In this document: positions 34,918 through 44,177 of the stretch, piece by piece | How positions within the stretch are numbered: the stretch's first letter is position 1 | How the letters are laid out: each line of letters starts with the position of its first letter | NCBI RefSeq assembly: GCF_019264485.1 | Contig: NZ_JAHVAA010000007.1 | Span: 1-64,000, forward strand | DNA: 64,000 bases | Reading direction: 5' to 3' | Source of the DNA: Sediminibacterium sp. | GTDB taxonomy: Bacteria; Bacteroidota; Bacteroidia; Chitinophagales; Chitinophagaceae | The notes under the pieces: model-generated | Told to the model about the DNA's origin: nothing | The model's database searches: none | The model's input: only the letters and a program-made list of their open reading frames with translations | Made by a program: the position numbers and the translations under genes

Positions 34918-36294
34918 ATGTCGAACGATCTGCTTACTTCTTTGAACGCCATGCGCAGTTATTTTGCCTCTGGGGCCACACGTAGTTATGCTTTCCGCAA
35001 GCAACAACTGCTGGCATTGAAAAAAGCAGTGGCAGATTATGAGCAGGAAATCTATGATGCACTTTATGCCGATCTGAAAAAAAGCCCGGAAGAAGCATGG
35101 ATAACAGAAAATGGTTTTTTACTGAATGAAATCAATTATACCATCAAATGGCTGAGTGCCTGGATGGAGCCCGAAAAGAAAAGTACCAATCTGTTAAACT
35201 TACCAAGTTCCAGTTATGTAGTAAAAGAGCCATTGGGTGTGGTATTGATTATTGGTCCATGGAACTATCCTTTGCAGTTATTATTCATGCCATTGGTAGG
35301 TGCCATAGCCGCAGGTAATTGCGTGGTGCTTAAACCGAGTGAGTTTGCGCCTGCAACAGCAGCTGTTATGCAGAAAATAATTGAAGCTGTTTTTACCAAA
35401 GAATATGTGCTGTATGTGCCGGGTGATGGTGCCGCTGTTATTCCGGCAATGATGAATAACTTCTCTTTCGACCATGTTTTTTATACAGGTAGTACAGCAG
35501 TGGGTAAACTCATTTATAAAATGGCTGCCGAACGTCTGGTACCGGTTACATTGGAACTGGGAGGGAAAAGCCCCTGTGTGGTTATGGCAGATGCCAGTAT
35601 AAAAGTGGCAGCCAACCGTATCGTCATCACCAAGTTTTCAAATGCCGGGCAAATGTGTGTGGCGCCCGATTATATATTGGTTCATACATCTGTTAAGGAA
35701 AAACTGGTAGAGGCGATGAAGAAAAAAATTCTTCAATTTTTTACAGAACAGCCGATAAACAGTGATGAGTATGGAAAGATTATTAATGAAAAACAGTTTA
35801 ACCGCTTGCTGTCTTACCTCAGCAATGGAACCATACTTCATGGGGGAGACAATGATATAAATCGTTTGTATATGGGTCCTGCATTGCTTGGTAATGTTAC
35901 TGTTGACAGTGCCATTATGCAGGAAGAAATTTTTGGCCCCATATTGCCTGTAATTGGTTATAATACAAAAGAGGAGGCATTGGCTATTATAAACCGTAAT
36001 CCAAACCCATTGGCTTTTTATATTTTTTCATCGAATGATAAAGAAGCAAGGAAGTGGGTGGAGAATGTACCATCAGGAGCTGCATGTATTAACAATGCAA
36101 GCTGGCATGTAACCAATCATCATCTACCCTTTGGTGGCAGGGGCTTCAGCGGAACGGGTCGGTATCATGGCAAATATTCTTTTGATACATTCAGCCATGA
36201 AAAAGCGGTTTTAAAAACACCCACCTGGTTTGATCCTGCTATGAAATACCCGCCTTTCAAAGGCAAGCTGAAACTGTTTAAGAAATTTATATAG
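34918..36294 (+). CDS. aldehyde dehydrogenase, ALDH3-like
   Basis: 458 aa. Catalytic Cys247 in SNAGQMCVAP and general-base Glu213 in TLELGGKSP; the cofactor loop is GSTAVGK. The short length and C-terminal FSHEKAVLKTPTWFDP...KYPPF are typical of class 3 ALDHs (fatty or aromatic aldehydes), often membrane-near through the hydrophobic tail. It oxidises aldehydes to acids with NAD(P)+. The GPx-like gene follows 17 bp downstream. Confidence 0.92.
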   Translation: MSNDLLTSLNAMRSYFASGATRSYAFRKQQLLALKKAVADYEQEIYDALYADLKKSPEEAWITENGFLLNEINYTIKWLSAWMEPEKKSTNLLNLPSSSYVVKEPLGVVLIIGPWNYPLQLLFMPLVGAIAAGNCVVLKPSEFAPATAAVMQKIIEAVFTKEYVLYVPGDGAAVIPAMMNNFSFDHVFYTGSTAVGKLIYKMAAERLVPVTLELGGKSPCVVMADASIKVAANRIVITKFSNAGQMCVAPDYILVHTSVKEKLVEAMKKKILQFFTEQPINSDEYGKIINEKQFNRLLSYLSNGTILHGGDNDINRLYMGPALLGNVTVDSAIMQEEIFGPILPVIGYNTKEEALAIINRNPNPLAFYIFSSNDKEARKWVENVPSGAACINNASWHVTNHHLPFGGRGFSGTGRYHGKYSFDTFSHEKAVLKTPTWFDPAMKYPPFKGKLKLFKKFI

Positions 36295-36310
36295 TAACAG
36301 CAGATATCAC

Positions 36311-36988
36311 ATGAATAAAACCCCGTTTATCCGAAAACTAATCATTGCCTTTCTTGTTATACTCATTGTAGTATTATTACTTAAAAGAAAAGATATGACC
36401 TGGCGACAATCACTGTTAAAAACTTTTTACCCTGTTATTATGCTCCCGGGTAAATTATTTGGTGGATCATCAAAAGGTTTAGTAAATAAAAAACAAATGC
36501 AGCCAGTCAGCTCCTTTTATCAACTCCGGTTTACACTTAATAATGGTACAACCCTTTCAATGGAAACGTTCAGGGGTAAAAAAGTTTTATTGGTAAATAC
36601 TGCAAGCGATTGTGGATATACAGGTCAGTATGCAGAACTGGAGGCACTATATAAGCAATACAAAGACGATGGCCTGGTAATTATTGGCTTCCCTGCCAAT
36701 GATTTTAAACAACAGGAACAGCGCGATGATGCGGCTATTGCTGAATTCTGTAAAATAAATTATGGAGTAACGTTTTTACTCGCACAAAAGAGTAGTGTGA
36801 TTAAAAGTGCAGAGCAGAATCCTGTGTTTCAATGGCTGAGTAGCCTTTCATTAAATGGCTGGAATGAGCAGGAGCCCACCTGGAATTTCTGTAAATACAT
36901 CGTGAATGAAAATGGCGTACTTGAAGCTTTTTTCCCGCAAGGGGTTTCGCCGTTGGATGAATCACTGATAAAATACATTAAACCATAA
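36311..36988 (+). CDS. membrane-anchored glutathione peroxidase-like protein
   Basis: 225 aa. An N-terminal membrane helix (residues ~8-25) is followed by a GPx thioredoxin fold from residue ~68. The peroxidatic Cys101 lies in NTASDCGYTGQYAELEALY, and TWNFCKYIV holds the tetrad Trp and Asn. The tetrad Gln motif FPCNQF is FPANDF here (no resolving Cys, Gln to Asp), so the catalytic cycle may differ from thioredoxin-dependent GPx. It probably removes lipid or organic peroxides at the membrane, with the ALDH clearing aldehydes (inference). Confidence 0.83.
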   Translation: MNKTPFIRKLIIAFLVILIVVLLLKRKDMTWRQSLLKTFYPVIMLPGKLFGGSSKGLVNKKQMQPVSSFYQLRFTLNNGTTLSMETFRGKKVLLVNTASDCGYTGQYAELEALYKQYKDDGLVIIGFPANDFKQQEQRDDAAIAEFCKINYGVTFLLAQKSSVIKSAEQNPVFQWLSSLSLNGWNEQEPTWNFCKYIVNENGVLEAFFPQGVSPLDESLIKYIKP

Positions 36989-37030
36989 TCTGTGAATCTG
37001 TGGCTATTCTTTGCCACAGATTCACAGATT
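36987..37030. terminator. 18-bp perfect palindrome/terminator
   Basis: AATCTGTGAATCTGTGGC (36987-37004), 8-base loop TATTCTTT, GCCACAGATTCACAGATT (37013-37030). It overlaps the stop codon of the GPx-like gene and ends 3 bp before the stop of the convergent dus gene. The arms contain a repeated AATCTGTG word, in the style of the other palindromes in this window. Confidence 0.8.
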
Positions 37031-37032
37031 AA

Positions 37033-38070
37033 TTATAACGGGCAGTTTTCATGATAATTTACCAACTCAATTGCCTGTCTCTCCATCACAAAATCTTTAT
37101 AGTTAACAGCTACTTCATCTAATACTCCTTCCACTTCTTCCATGTTCTTTAAAGTAACCAGCCTGTTACGGTAATCTTTAATACCGGGCAGACCTTTCAG
37201 GTAATTGGCATAATGCCTCCGCATTTCATTGATGCCAACAATGGGGCCTTTCCACTCGATCGATTTACGCAAATGCTGGCGACAAACATTCACCCTTTCT
37301 TCTACTGTAGGGGCTGCCAGCAGTTCGCCGGTTTGCACATAATGTTTAATCTCACGGAATATCCAGGGGTAACCAATGGCGGCACGACCAATCATAATAC
37401 CATCTACGCCGTATTTATTTTTATAGCTTAATGCTTTCTGCGGACTGTCAATATCACCATTCCCAAAAATGGGAATATGAATACGCGGGTTATTTTTTAC
37501 TTTGGCAATCAGGGTCCAGTCGGCCTCACCTTTATACATCTGGGCACGAGTTCTTCCATGTATACTTAATGCTTTGATGCCTACATCCTGTAATCTTTCA
37601 GCTACTTCTTCTATATTTTTACTGTTGTCATCCCAGCCTAATCTTGTTTTAACGGTTACGGGCAGGCGGGTAGATTTTACAACAGCATCTGTAAGTCTAA
37701 CCATCAGGTCGAGATCTTTCAGTACACCAGCGCCTGCACCCTTACCCGCAACTTTTTTTACGGGGCAGCCAAAATTGATATCGAGCAGGTCTGGATTGGT
37801 AACATCTACAATTTTTGCCGCCAGTGCGAGGCTTTCTTCGTCACCCCCGAAAATCTGTATACCAATAGGGCGCTCATAATCGAAAATATCGAGTTTTCTT
37901 CTGCTTTTAATAGCATCACGAATTAATCCTTCGCTGCTGATGAATTCAGTGTACATCAGGTCGGCCCCGTTCTCCTTACAAACCATACGAAAGGGCGGGT
38001 CGCTTACATCTTCCATCGGTGCAAGTAAGAGCGGAAAATCTGGTAATTCTATCTTGTCAATTTTAACCAT
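37033..38070 (-). CDS. dusB: tRNA-dihydrouridine synthase, DusB-type
   Basis: 345 aa TIM barrel with FMN. Motifs: LLLAPMEDVSDPPFR, LDINFGCPVKKVAGKGAGAGVL with the catalytic Cys, SIHGRTRAQMYKGEADW, IPIFGNGDID and DGIMIGRAAIG. It reduces specific uridines in tRNA to dihydrouridine. Length and order match bacterial DusB. The family symbol is given for the DusB group; the exact position modified is not visible. Confidence 0.93.
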   Translation of the reverse strand: MVKIDKIELPDFPLLLAPMEDVSDPPFRMVCKENGADLMYTEFISSEGLIRDAIKSRRKLDIFDYERPIGIQIFGGDEESLALAAKIVDVTNPDLLDINFGCPVKKVAGKGAGAGVLKDLDLMVRLTDAVVKSTRLPVTVKTRLGWDDNSKNIEEVAERLQDVGIKALSIHGRTRAQMYKGEADWTLIAKVKNNPRIHIPIFGNGDIDSPQKALSYKNKYGVDGIMIGRAAIGYPWIFREIKHYVQTGELLAAPTVEERVNVCRQHLRKSIEWKGPIVGINEMRRHYANYLKGLPGIKDYRNRLVTLKNMEEVEGVLDEVAVNYKDFVMERQAIELVNYHENCPL

Positions 38071-38249
38071 GATGCAACATTCTAGTTCTTTTCTCTGTTT
38101 CTTTGTCTGAACTGTTCATATCCGAAATCTGTATGGATATACGGATGGTCATTTACCCGTTTAACCGGAAGTAGGTATATGACCCGATACCTGTATCTTA
38201 GACATCGGCCCGAACAGGGTGCAAATTTACAAGCTTATTCTTCAACCAC

Positions 38250-39179
38250 ATGAATCAGAAGGCACAGATTAGTTTTCCTGTACAGTTTTTGCTTTTGCTC
38301 GGACTTGTAGGTATTGGTATGGTAATTGGCTCCCTGCTCATGGCAGCATTGGGTACCAGTTTGTTAGATGTTTCCCTTTTGGAAGTGCCCGATGCCATGA
38401 ATAAACCCGAAAATGCCAATATTTCAAGGCTGTTGAATACAATGGCAACACTGATTGCTTTTCTGGTTCCATCTCTTGTATTTGCAAAAATTGTAAACCG
38501 TCAACCACTTAATTATCTCGGGTTTAACCTGAAAATGAGTACCAGACAGGTTGGACTGGTAATCTTAATCACTTTTGCGGGAATGATTTTAAGCGGTGCA
38601 TTGGGTATGTTGAACCAGGATATCCCACTTTCTGAAGAATGGCTCAAAAAGGCAAAAGCACTGGAACAAACCTATAAAAATGCCATGCTCAACATGGCTT
38701 ATATGAACAGTATCTCCGATTTTATACTGGCCATATTGGTGATGGCATTGGCTCCCGCTATTTTTGAAGAAGTATTGTTTCGTGGTGCTTTTCAGAAAAT
38801 ATTTATTCAATGGACCAAAAATGCATGGGTCGGTATTATCATCACCAGTATTTTATTCAGCGCCATACATTTTTCCTATTTCGGGTTCCTGCCAAGAATT
38901 GCACTCGGAATGATATTGGGATTGATTTTTTATTATACCAATAATCTCTGGTTAAGTATACTGCAACATTTCCTCAACAATGCATTTATTGTTGCCCAAT
39001 TATACATTGTTCAGTCGCAGGGAAAATCTGTTGAGAAAGCTATTGATGAAACCATGCCTGTTTGGTGGGGACTTGTTGGACTGGCATTGCTGGTATTACT
39101 TTTTAAGCAGTTGTATAAACAAAGTAAGACTGTGTCTTCATCAATTATATCATCAGAACCGATAACTACTCATGAGTAA
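38250..39179 (+). CDS. CPBP-family intramembrane metalloprotease
   Basis: 309 aa, about eight membrane segments. CPBP (Abi/CAAX-like) motifs: FEEVLFRGAFQKIF with Glu173, Glu174 and Arg178, then ILFSAIHFSYFGFLPRIALG (His207) and LQHFLNNAF. It is a membrane protease or a relative of unknown substrate. Its end overlaps the DUF2007 gene by 8 bp and phospholipid genes follow, suggesting an envelope-related operon. Confidence 0.88.
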   Translation: MNQKAQISFPVQFLLLLGLVGIGMVIGSLLMAALGTSLLDVSLLEVPDAMNKPENANISRLLNTMATLIAFLVPSLVFAKIVNRQPLNYLGFNLKMSTRQVGLVILITFAGMILSGALGMLNQDIPLSEEWLKKAKALEQTYKNAMLNMAYMNSISDFILAILVMALAPAIFEEVLFRGAFQKIFIQWTKNAWVGIIITSILFSAIHFSYFGFLPRIALGMILGLIFYYTNNLWLSILQHFLNNAFIVAQLYIVQSQGKSVEKAIDETMPVWWGLVGLALLVLLFKQLYKQSKTVSSSIISSEPITTHE

Positions 39180-39378
39180 CTGGCAAAAAATATTTTCTAC
39201 CCGTGCTTATGCCGAAGCAGCTATTATAAAGGGCATGCTGGAAGAAAACCAGATACCTGTTCAGGTACTGAATAAGCAGGACAGTAGCTATCCCATGTTT
39301 GGTGATATACAAATTTTTGTTCCGGCCCACCTGCAACTGGCAGCCAGCGAACTGATTAATAAGACGCTGTTGAATTAG
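39172..39378 (+). CDS. DUF2007-domain small protein
   Basis: 68 aa. KIFSTRAYAEAAIIKGMLEENQIPVQVLNKQDSSYPMFGDIQIFVPAHLQLAASELI follows the DUF2007 pattern (signal-transducing PII-like fold): a strand, a helix with AEAAIIKGMLEENxI, then two strands and a helix. Function unknown. Overlaps the protease gene upstream by 8 bp. Confidence 0.85.
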   Translation: MSNWQKIFSTRAYAEAAIIKGMLEENQIPVQVLNKQDSSYPMFGDIQIFVPAHLQLAASELINKTLLN

Positions 39379-39381
39379 TTG

Positions 39382-39465
39382 ATAGCATATAGTCCATAGT
39401 CGATGGTCCATGGTTAGAACCAGGATGAATAAACTATGGGCCATCGACTATGGACTATACACTAT
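39382..39465. repeat. Long palindrome of tagtccatagtc words
   Basis: Left arm 39382-39415 (ATAGCATATAGTCCATAGTC...) and right arm 39432-39465 (...GACTATGGACTATACACTAT) are inverted copies with few mismatches; each arm contains two to three repeats of an 8-10-bp word. It lies between the DUF2007 gene and cdsA. Confidence 0.8.
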
Positions 39466-39483
39466 CTGCCTTACCTTCACACC

Positions 39484-40347
39484 ATGGCTTTCAATTTTCA
39501 AACTTTCAGAACCCGTGCTTTAACCGCTATTGTTTTTGTGGTGGTAATGTTGGGTGGATTATTATGGAATCAATGGAGTTTTCTTTTGTTGTTTTCAGTG
39601 ATACATGTTGGTTGTTGGATTGAATACATATCACTAATCGGAAAAATTGATTCAAGATACCAGAGTATTTCACCAATACACAAGGCAGGAGCCATTATTG
39701 CCGGGTTGGGATTTATGTTTTGGATGACAGATGATCAATACACCATCGGAAATATTTTTTTGCGAGAAGTGGGAGGCTGGATATTAGTAATATCATTGGC
39801 AGGCCTAATACTCTTGAAACTCATCAAAGCGCGCATGCCCGACTGGAAAATCATTGGTTATACAGTTGGTGGATTGCTCTATATCTCGCTGTCATGGGGT
39901 TTGCTGACAGACCTTTATAATGAAGTCACTTCACCCCAATTCGCCAACAGTGGTTGGTTATTACCCATACTTATCATAGCTACCATCTGGATCAATGATA
40001 CCATGGCATATATTGTTGGATCGTTTATAGGTAAAACACCTTTCTCACCCATTTCACCCAAAAAAACCTGGGAAGGAACAATAGGAGGTGCCATACTGGC
40101 TGTATTGGCGGTTACACTTGTGGCTGTGTACTGGTTGGAGCTTGATGCAACTCAAATGATCATCATTACGGTAACCGCTGCTGTAATGGGTACACTTGGT
40201 GATCTGTTTGAAAGTAAGCTGAAACGAATGGCGGGTGTGAAAGACAGTGGAAGTTTTATGCCCGGACACGGCGGTTTTTTAGACAGGTTCGATTCTTTGT
40301 TACTGGCCATACCCTATGTATGGTTACTGCTGTTTTTACTTCGTTAA
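39484..40347 (+). CDS. cdsA: phosphatidate cytidylyltransferase
   Basis: 287 aa from the ATG at 39484 (MAFNFQTFRTRALTAIVFVVV); a longer frame from 39436 runs into the palindrome and is not credible. About eight membrane segments. C-terminal signature GTLGDLFESKLKRMAGVKDSGSFMPGHGGFLDRFDSL is diagnostic. It makes CDP-diacylglycerol from phosphatidic acid and CTP, the common precursor of phospholipids. Next gene is psd, so this is a phospholipid synthesis pair. Confidence 0.95.
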   Translation: MAFNFQTFRTRALTAIVFVVVMLGGLLWNQWSFLLLFSVIHVGCWIEYISLIGKIDSRYQSISPIHKAGAIIAGLGFMFWMTDDQYTIGNIFLREVGGWILVISLAGLILLKLIKARMPDWKIIGYTVGGLLYISLSWGLLTDLYNEVTSPQFANSGWLLPILIIATIWINDTMAYIVGSFIGKTPFSPISPKKTWEGTIGGAILAVLAVTLVAVYWLELDATQMIIITVTAAVMGTLGDLFESKLKRMAGVKDSGSFMPGHGGFLDRFDSLLLAIPYVWLLLFLLR

Positions 40348-40376
40348 TAAACAGACGAAATTTTGCGCCATTCGTT

Positions 40377-40384
40377 TACCTTTG
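40377..40384 (+). promoter_or_regulatory. -7 box of psd
   Basis: TACCTTTG, full consensus match, 18 bp before the ATG at 40403; a TTTG at 40362-40365 is a little closer than the usual -33 spacing. Confidence 0.5.
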
Positions 40385-40402
40385 TTGTCTAATTCTAAAC
40401 TC

Positions 40403-41062
40403 ATGACCATTCATCGTGAAGGTTACCAGACGATTGGCATCAGTGCTTTGATTTTCGGGGTACTGAATGTGGCATCGTTTACCTTTTTTAGTGCATCACT
40501 TCCCTGGCTCGCCATCAGCATTTTTGTGGTTACGTTGGGACTTCTGTTGTTCCTGATCTCTTTTTTCCGCATACCAAATCGCGTTCACACTTTGGATGAT
40601 AAAAAACTCATTTGCCCGGCAGATGGGAAAGTGGTAGTGATTGAAGAAATAGTAGATGAAGAATACTTTAAAGACAAAAGAATACAGGTAAGCATTTTTA
40701 TGAGCCCCGCCAATGTACACGTCAACCGTAATCCAATGAGTGGTGAAGTAGTGTACAATCAATATCATAAAGGCAAATACCTCGTGGCATGGCATCCTAA
40801 ATCTTCTACAGAAAATGAAAGATGGAGCGTTGCTGTGAAAAATAATTACGGAACCATTCTTTACAAACAAATTGCAGGAGCATTGGCCAAACGCATCTGT
40901 AATTATACCTCTGTTGGACAGCAGGTAAAACAATGTGATGAATATGGTTTTATCAAATTCGGTAGCCGCGTAGATATCTTATTGCCTGTTGGCACTAAAA
41001 TAGATGTGAGTATGAACCAGGTGGTGAAGGGCGGCGTTACCGTATTGGCAAGCTGGCAATAA
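40403..41062 (+). CDS. psd: phosphatidylserine decarboxylase proenzyme, pyruvoyl-type
   Basis: 219 aa from the ATG at 40403 (MTIHREGYQTIGISALIFG). Two N-terminal membrane helices, CPADGKVVVIEE, FMSPANVHVNRNPMSGEVVY (catalytic His region) and the processing site FGSRVD: self-cleavage between Gly187 and Ser188 would give the pyruvoyl group. It converts phosphatidylserine to phosphatidylethanolamine. The short form without a long N-terminus is the archaetidylserine-decarboxylase-like type usual in Bacteroidetes. Confidence 0.93.
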   Translation: MTIHREGYQTIGISALIFGVLNVASFTFFSASLPWLAISIFVVTLGLLLFLISFFRIPNRVHTLDDKKLICPADGKVVVIEEIVDEEYFKDKRIQVSIFMSPANVHVNRNPMSGEVVYNQYHKGKYLVAWHPKSSTENERWSVAVKNNYGTILYKQIAGALAKRICNYTSVGQQVKQCDEYGFIKFGSRVDILLPVGTKIDVSMNQVVKGGVTVLASWQ

Positions 41063-41078
41063 ATTCTCCTCTAAACAC

Positions 41079-41176
41079 CTCCTCTGCGAAAACTCAGTGC
41101 CCTCACGTTCTCTGCGGTGAACTTACTCGAATAGTCACCGCAGAGAACGAGAGAAGCAGAGGTTTCGCAGAGTAAA
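41079..41176. repeat. Family A palindrome, copy 3
   Basis: CCTCTGCGAAAACTC and TTCTCTGCGGTGAAC (left arm), loop, AGTCACCGCAGAGAAC and GCAGAGGTTTCGCAGAG (right arm, ending 41173). Between psd and the flavin-reductase-like gene. Confidence 0.85.
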
Positions 41177-41184
41177 AATATCAA

Positions 41185-42066
41185 ATGAAAACGATCGACA
41201 TCAGTTCCTTACCTGTAATGGAAAAACAACAATGGTTGCAACATGCTATTGCACCACGCCCTGTATGTTTTGCCAGTACCATTGATAAAGCAGGTAATGT
41301 AAACCTGAGTCCGTTTAGCTTTTTTAACCTGTTTTCATCTAACCCTCCTATTGTTATTTTCTCGCCTGCCCGAAGGGGCCGCGACAATACCACAAAACAT
41401 ACGCTTGAAAATGTGCTGGAAGTACCTGAATGTGTGATCAATATTGTTGATTACGATATGGTACAGCAGGTAAGTTTATCGAGTTGCGAATTTCCTAAAG
41501 GAGTGAATGAATTTATTAAAGCGGGTTTTACCAGTGAACCAGCCACTAAAGTAAAACCTCCAATGGTAAAGGAAGCGAAGATTAAACTGGAATGCAAAGT
41601 AAATGAAGTAAAAAGCCTTGGAGAAAATGGTGGCGCAGGGCAACTGGTAATTGCTGAAGTGCTGTGTATGCATGTGGACGAAAGCATTTTGGGAGAAGAT
41701 GGAAAAATTGATCAGCAAAAATTACAATTGGTTGCTAGACTGGGTGGTGATTGGTATTGTAAAGTGAGTCCGGATAATTTATTTAAAGTACCCAAGCCCA
41801 ATACGCAGCTTGGCATTGGTGTAGACCAGTTACCAGATAGTATAAGAAACAGTACTACTCTAACAGGTAACCACCTGGGAATGCTTGCCAACGTTCATTC
41901 ACTACCTGATATTGATGCTTCTTTTGCAGACGACCGCGTAAAAAATATTTTTCAGTATTATTCGGTAAGCCCATCAGAGATGGAAGTTGAACTGCATAAA
42001 TATGCTGTAGAACTACTAAATGAAAACCAGGTAGATAAAGCCTGGCAGGTACTCCTCTGTTTATAA
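41185..42066 (+). CDS. flavin reductase-like FMN-binding protein
   Basis: 293 aa. N-terminal two thirds follow the flavin reductase-like split barrel: HAIAPRPVCFASTIDKAGNVNLSPFSFFNLFSSNPPIVIFSPARR (FMN-binding strand-loop region), EFPKGVNEFIKAGFTSEPA and SPDNLFKVPKPN. Such proteins bind FMN or FAD and act as NAD(P)H:flavin reductases or related oxidoreductases. The C-terminal ~80 residues are outside the core family and unassigned. Confidence 0.85.
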   Translation: MKTIDISSLPVMEKQQWLQHAIAPRPVCFASTIDKAGNVNLSPFSFFNLFSSNPPIVIFSPARRGRDNTTKHTLENVLEVPECVINIVDYDMVQQVSLSSCEFPKGVNEFIKAGFTSEPATKVKPPMVKEAKIKLECKVNEVKSLGENGGAGQLVIAEVLCMHVDESILGEDGKIDQQKLQLVARLGGDWYCKVSPDNLFKVPKPNTQLGIGVDQLPDSIRNSTTLTGNHLGMLANVHSLPDIDASFADDRVKNIFQYYSVSPSEMEVELHKYAVELLNENQVDKAWQVLLCL

Positions 42067-42080
42067 AGCATTCATTATAA

Positions 42081-42183
42081 ACTCCTCTGCGAAACCTCTG
42101 TTTCCTCTCGTTCTCTGCGGTGAAATTACTCGAACAATCACCGGAGAGAACATGAGATAACGAAGTTTACGCAGAGTGGAGTT
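42081..42183. repeat. Family A palindrome, copy 4
   Basis: ACTCCTCTGCGAAACCTCTG and TTCTCTGCGGTGAA (left), loop, ATCACCGGAGAGAAC and GAAGTTTACGCAGAGTGGAGT (right). One base in the inner right arm is changed (ACCGGAGAG for ACCGCAGAG). Between convergent genes, probably also a transcript end. Confidence 0.85.
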
Positions 42184-43233
42184 CTATTTTTGGTAGGAAA
42201 ATATATCGGGGAAGAATTCCTGCTCAGGGTTTTTCTGGAAACTTCTTCCTGTTTCTATTGCTTTCTGAACAATATCGTATGTGCTATGTGAAAGTATTAA
42301 TGGCTTTACGACACTGTTTTGTAACCAGCTTTCAACATGCAAGTAGAACTCATTAGTAATTTTATCTATTACGCTTACATTAAAATCTTTCAGCGCAGCC
42401 GCATTGCATAACTGTTCATACTGACCACGTATAGGCAGACAAAGCAATTGCTTGTTTAAGTACAAAGCTTCTGCCGGTGTTTCAAAACCAGCGCCGGTAA
42501 TGATACCGTGGGCCTGTATCATGCTTTGTGTAAACCCTTCATTGCTGATGGGTATGAGTGTGACATTGCCTTTTCTTTCCTGCTGCTTTACCTTTTTTGA
42601 AAACACTTCAAAACGGATGCCCTGTATTTTATGTAAAGCCTGTACCACTACTTCATCGCTGTAATGAGAAAGATATACAGTGATATGACCATTATTTTTC
42701 GGGTCAGCTTTAAGGATATTTTCTTTGATAACAGGTGAATAAATAAAATCATCGTATTGCTGAAAGTGTAAACCTATATATGCAGATGCTCTTGCATATC
42801 GCTGTAATACAATTTCTCCCGCTATATCTTTTTTTAAACTTCTGGGTGTATGCTTGCTCTGGAAACTTGCCTGATGTCCAAAACCAACACTGGGTACTTT
42901 TTTCAAGGCACAGGCAATGGCAGTAATACTGTCGAAATCGTTCAGTACAATGTCATATTTTTCAACGGGTAGTGTTTTAGCTTCCTGCCAGATTCTTTTC
43001 AGACTCAATTCCTTCCACATACGCCAGTAATCGAGACCACCTGTATTGCCATAAAATAAACTCAAGCCATTACTTCTGTATTTAACAGGCAAATTGGGTT
43101 GCAGGTTACTGTTGCTTCCACTCAGAAATACATCTACTTCTCCGTATTGCTGGAGGTAGGGCATGAGTTCCATGGCCCGACTGATATGCCCGTTGCCTGT
43201 TGCCTGCACTGCGTATAGTATTTTCATGCTCAT
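42184..43233 (-). CDS. MurG-like glycosyltransferase (GT-B fold)
   Basis: 349 aa. N-terminus MKILYAVQATGNGHISRAMELMPYL is like GT-B enzymes of the MurG/MGDG-synthase type. The C-terminal donor site reads ITGAGFETPAEALYLNKQLLCLPIRGQYEQLCNA. Probably uses a nucleotide sugar at the inner face of the membrane; the acceptor is unknown. It overlaps the upstream LpxH-like gene by 4 bp, so it may act on lipid A or other glycolipids (inference). Confidence 0.8.
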   Translation of the reverse strand: MSMKILYAVQATGNGHISRAMELMPYLQQYGEVDVFLSGSNSNLQPNLPVKYRSNGLSLFYGNTGGLDYWRMWKELSLKRIWQEAKTLPVEKYDIVLNDFDSITAIACALKKVPSVGFGHQASFQSKHTPRSLKKDIAGEIVLQRYARASAYIGLHFQQYDDFIYSPVIKENILKADPKNNGHITVYLSHYSDEVVVQALHKIQGIRFEVFSKKVKQQERKGNVTLIPISNEGFTQSMIQAHGIITGAGFETPAEALYLNKQLLCLPIRGQYEQLCNAAALKDFNVSVIDKITNEFYLHVESWLQNSVVKPLILSHSTYDIVQKAIETGRSFQKNPEQEFFPDIFSYQK

Positions 43234-44087
43234 GGCTGTATGGCTAAAGAGTGAATGAATAAGGCTATCTCATCTGTTACTACATTTAGTTGTGGCAACT
43301 TTCTTTCCATGGTTACTACCGGTGCTGTATCAGTAGCAAATTGTTTTTCATCGTAGTGATAAATACTCCATTCATTGTTCTGGTATTCAAGCGAAGTAAG
43401 ATTTTCTATCCAGTCGCCACTGTTGAGGTAGGTAACAGAACCGTCTTTGGTACTAATCGTTCTTTTTTGTGGCTGGTGAATATGCCCACAGATTACATAA
43501 TCATATTTCTTTTCAATAGCCAGTTCTCCGGCTGTCTGTTCAAAATCTCCGATCCATGACACAGCTTTCTTCACACTGTTTTTTACCTTTTTACTGAAAC
43601 TCATTTTCTCCCTGCCCATTAACTTGAGACAACGGTTAATCAGGCTGTTGATGAGTATGAGCAGGTCATAACCGTGTCCGCCCAGTTTCGCTAATAATTT
43701 TGCGCTGCCTTTGGTGGTGGCATCAAATACATCTCCATGAAAGATCCAGGTCATTTTTCCATTTATCTCCATCACTACTTTATCAGTTAACTGGAAATTA
43801 CCCATATGCATATCGGAATAGCGGCGCAGTGCTTCATCGTGGTTGCCGGTTATATATATAACACGGGTGCCTTTGCTGAGCAGGTTCATGATCTCTTTGA
43901 TCACCTGCATATGTGCAACCGGGAAATAACGTTTGTTGAATTGCCAGATATCGATGATATCACCATTCAGTACCAAAATCTGCGGCTGAATGCTTTTGAG
44001 GTAATTGACAATTTCTTTGGCATGACAACCATAAGTGCCCAAATGAAGATCGCTCATCACCACCACATCTAAAGTACGTCTGTCCAT
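43230..44087 (-). CDS. UDP-2,3-diacylglucosamine diphosphatase-like metallophosphoesterase
   Basis: 285 aa. Metallophosphatase motifs: VVMSDLHLGTYG, NGDIIDIWQF, TGNHDEALRRY, FHGDVFDATT and GHIHQPQKRT, in the order and with the context of LpxH relatives, which release lipid X from UDP-diacylglucosamine in lipid A synthesis. A second, more canonical lpxH may exist elsewhere, so I give no symbol. Coupled to a GT-B glycosyltransferase downstream. Confidence 0.83.
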   Translation of the reverse strand: MDRRTLDVVVMSDLHLGTYGCHAKEIVNYLKSIQPQILVLNGDIIDIWQFNKRYFPVAHMQVIKEIMNLLSKGTRVIYITGNHDEALRRYSDMHMGNFQLTDKVVMEINGKMTWIFHGDVFDATTKGSAKLLAKLGGHGYDLLILINSLINRCLKLMGREKMSFSKKVKNSVKKAVSWIGDFEQTAGELAIEKKYDYVICGHIHQPQKRTISTKDGSVTYLNSGDWIENLTSLEYQNNEWSIYHYDEKQFATDTAPVVTMERKLPQLNVVTDEIALFIHSLAIQP

Positions 44088-44177
44088 ACACCGTGGAGTT
44101 TAGCAAAATTGCTACGGTAGTATGAAGGGAATGTTAGGACTAGGTGAAGGAATTGTTATTTACGTGAGGCGTGAGAG

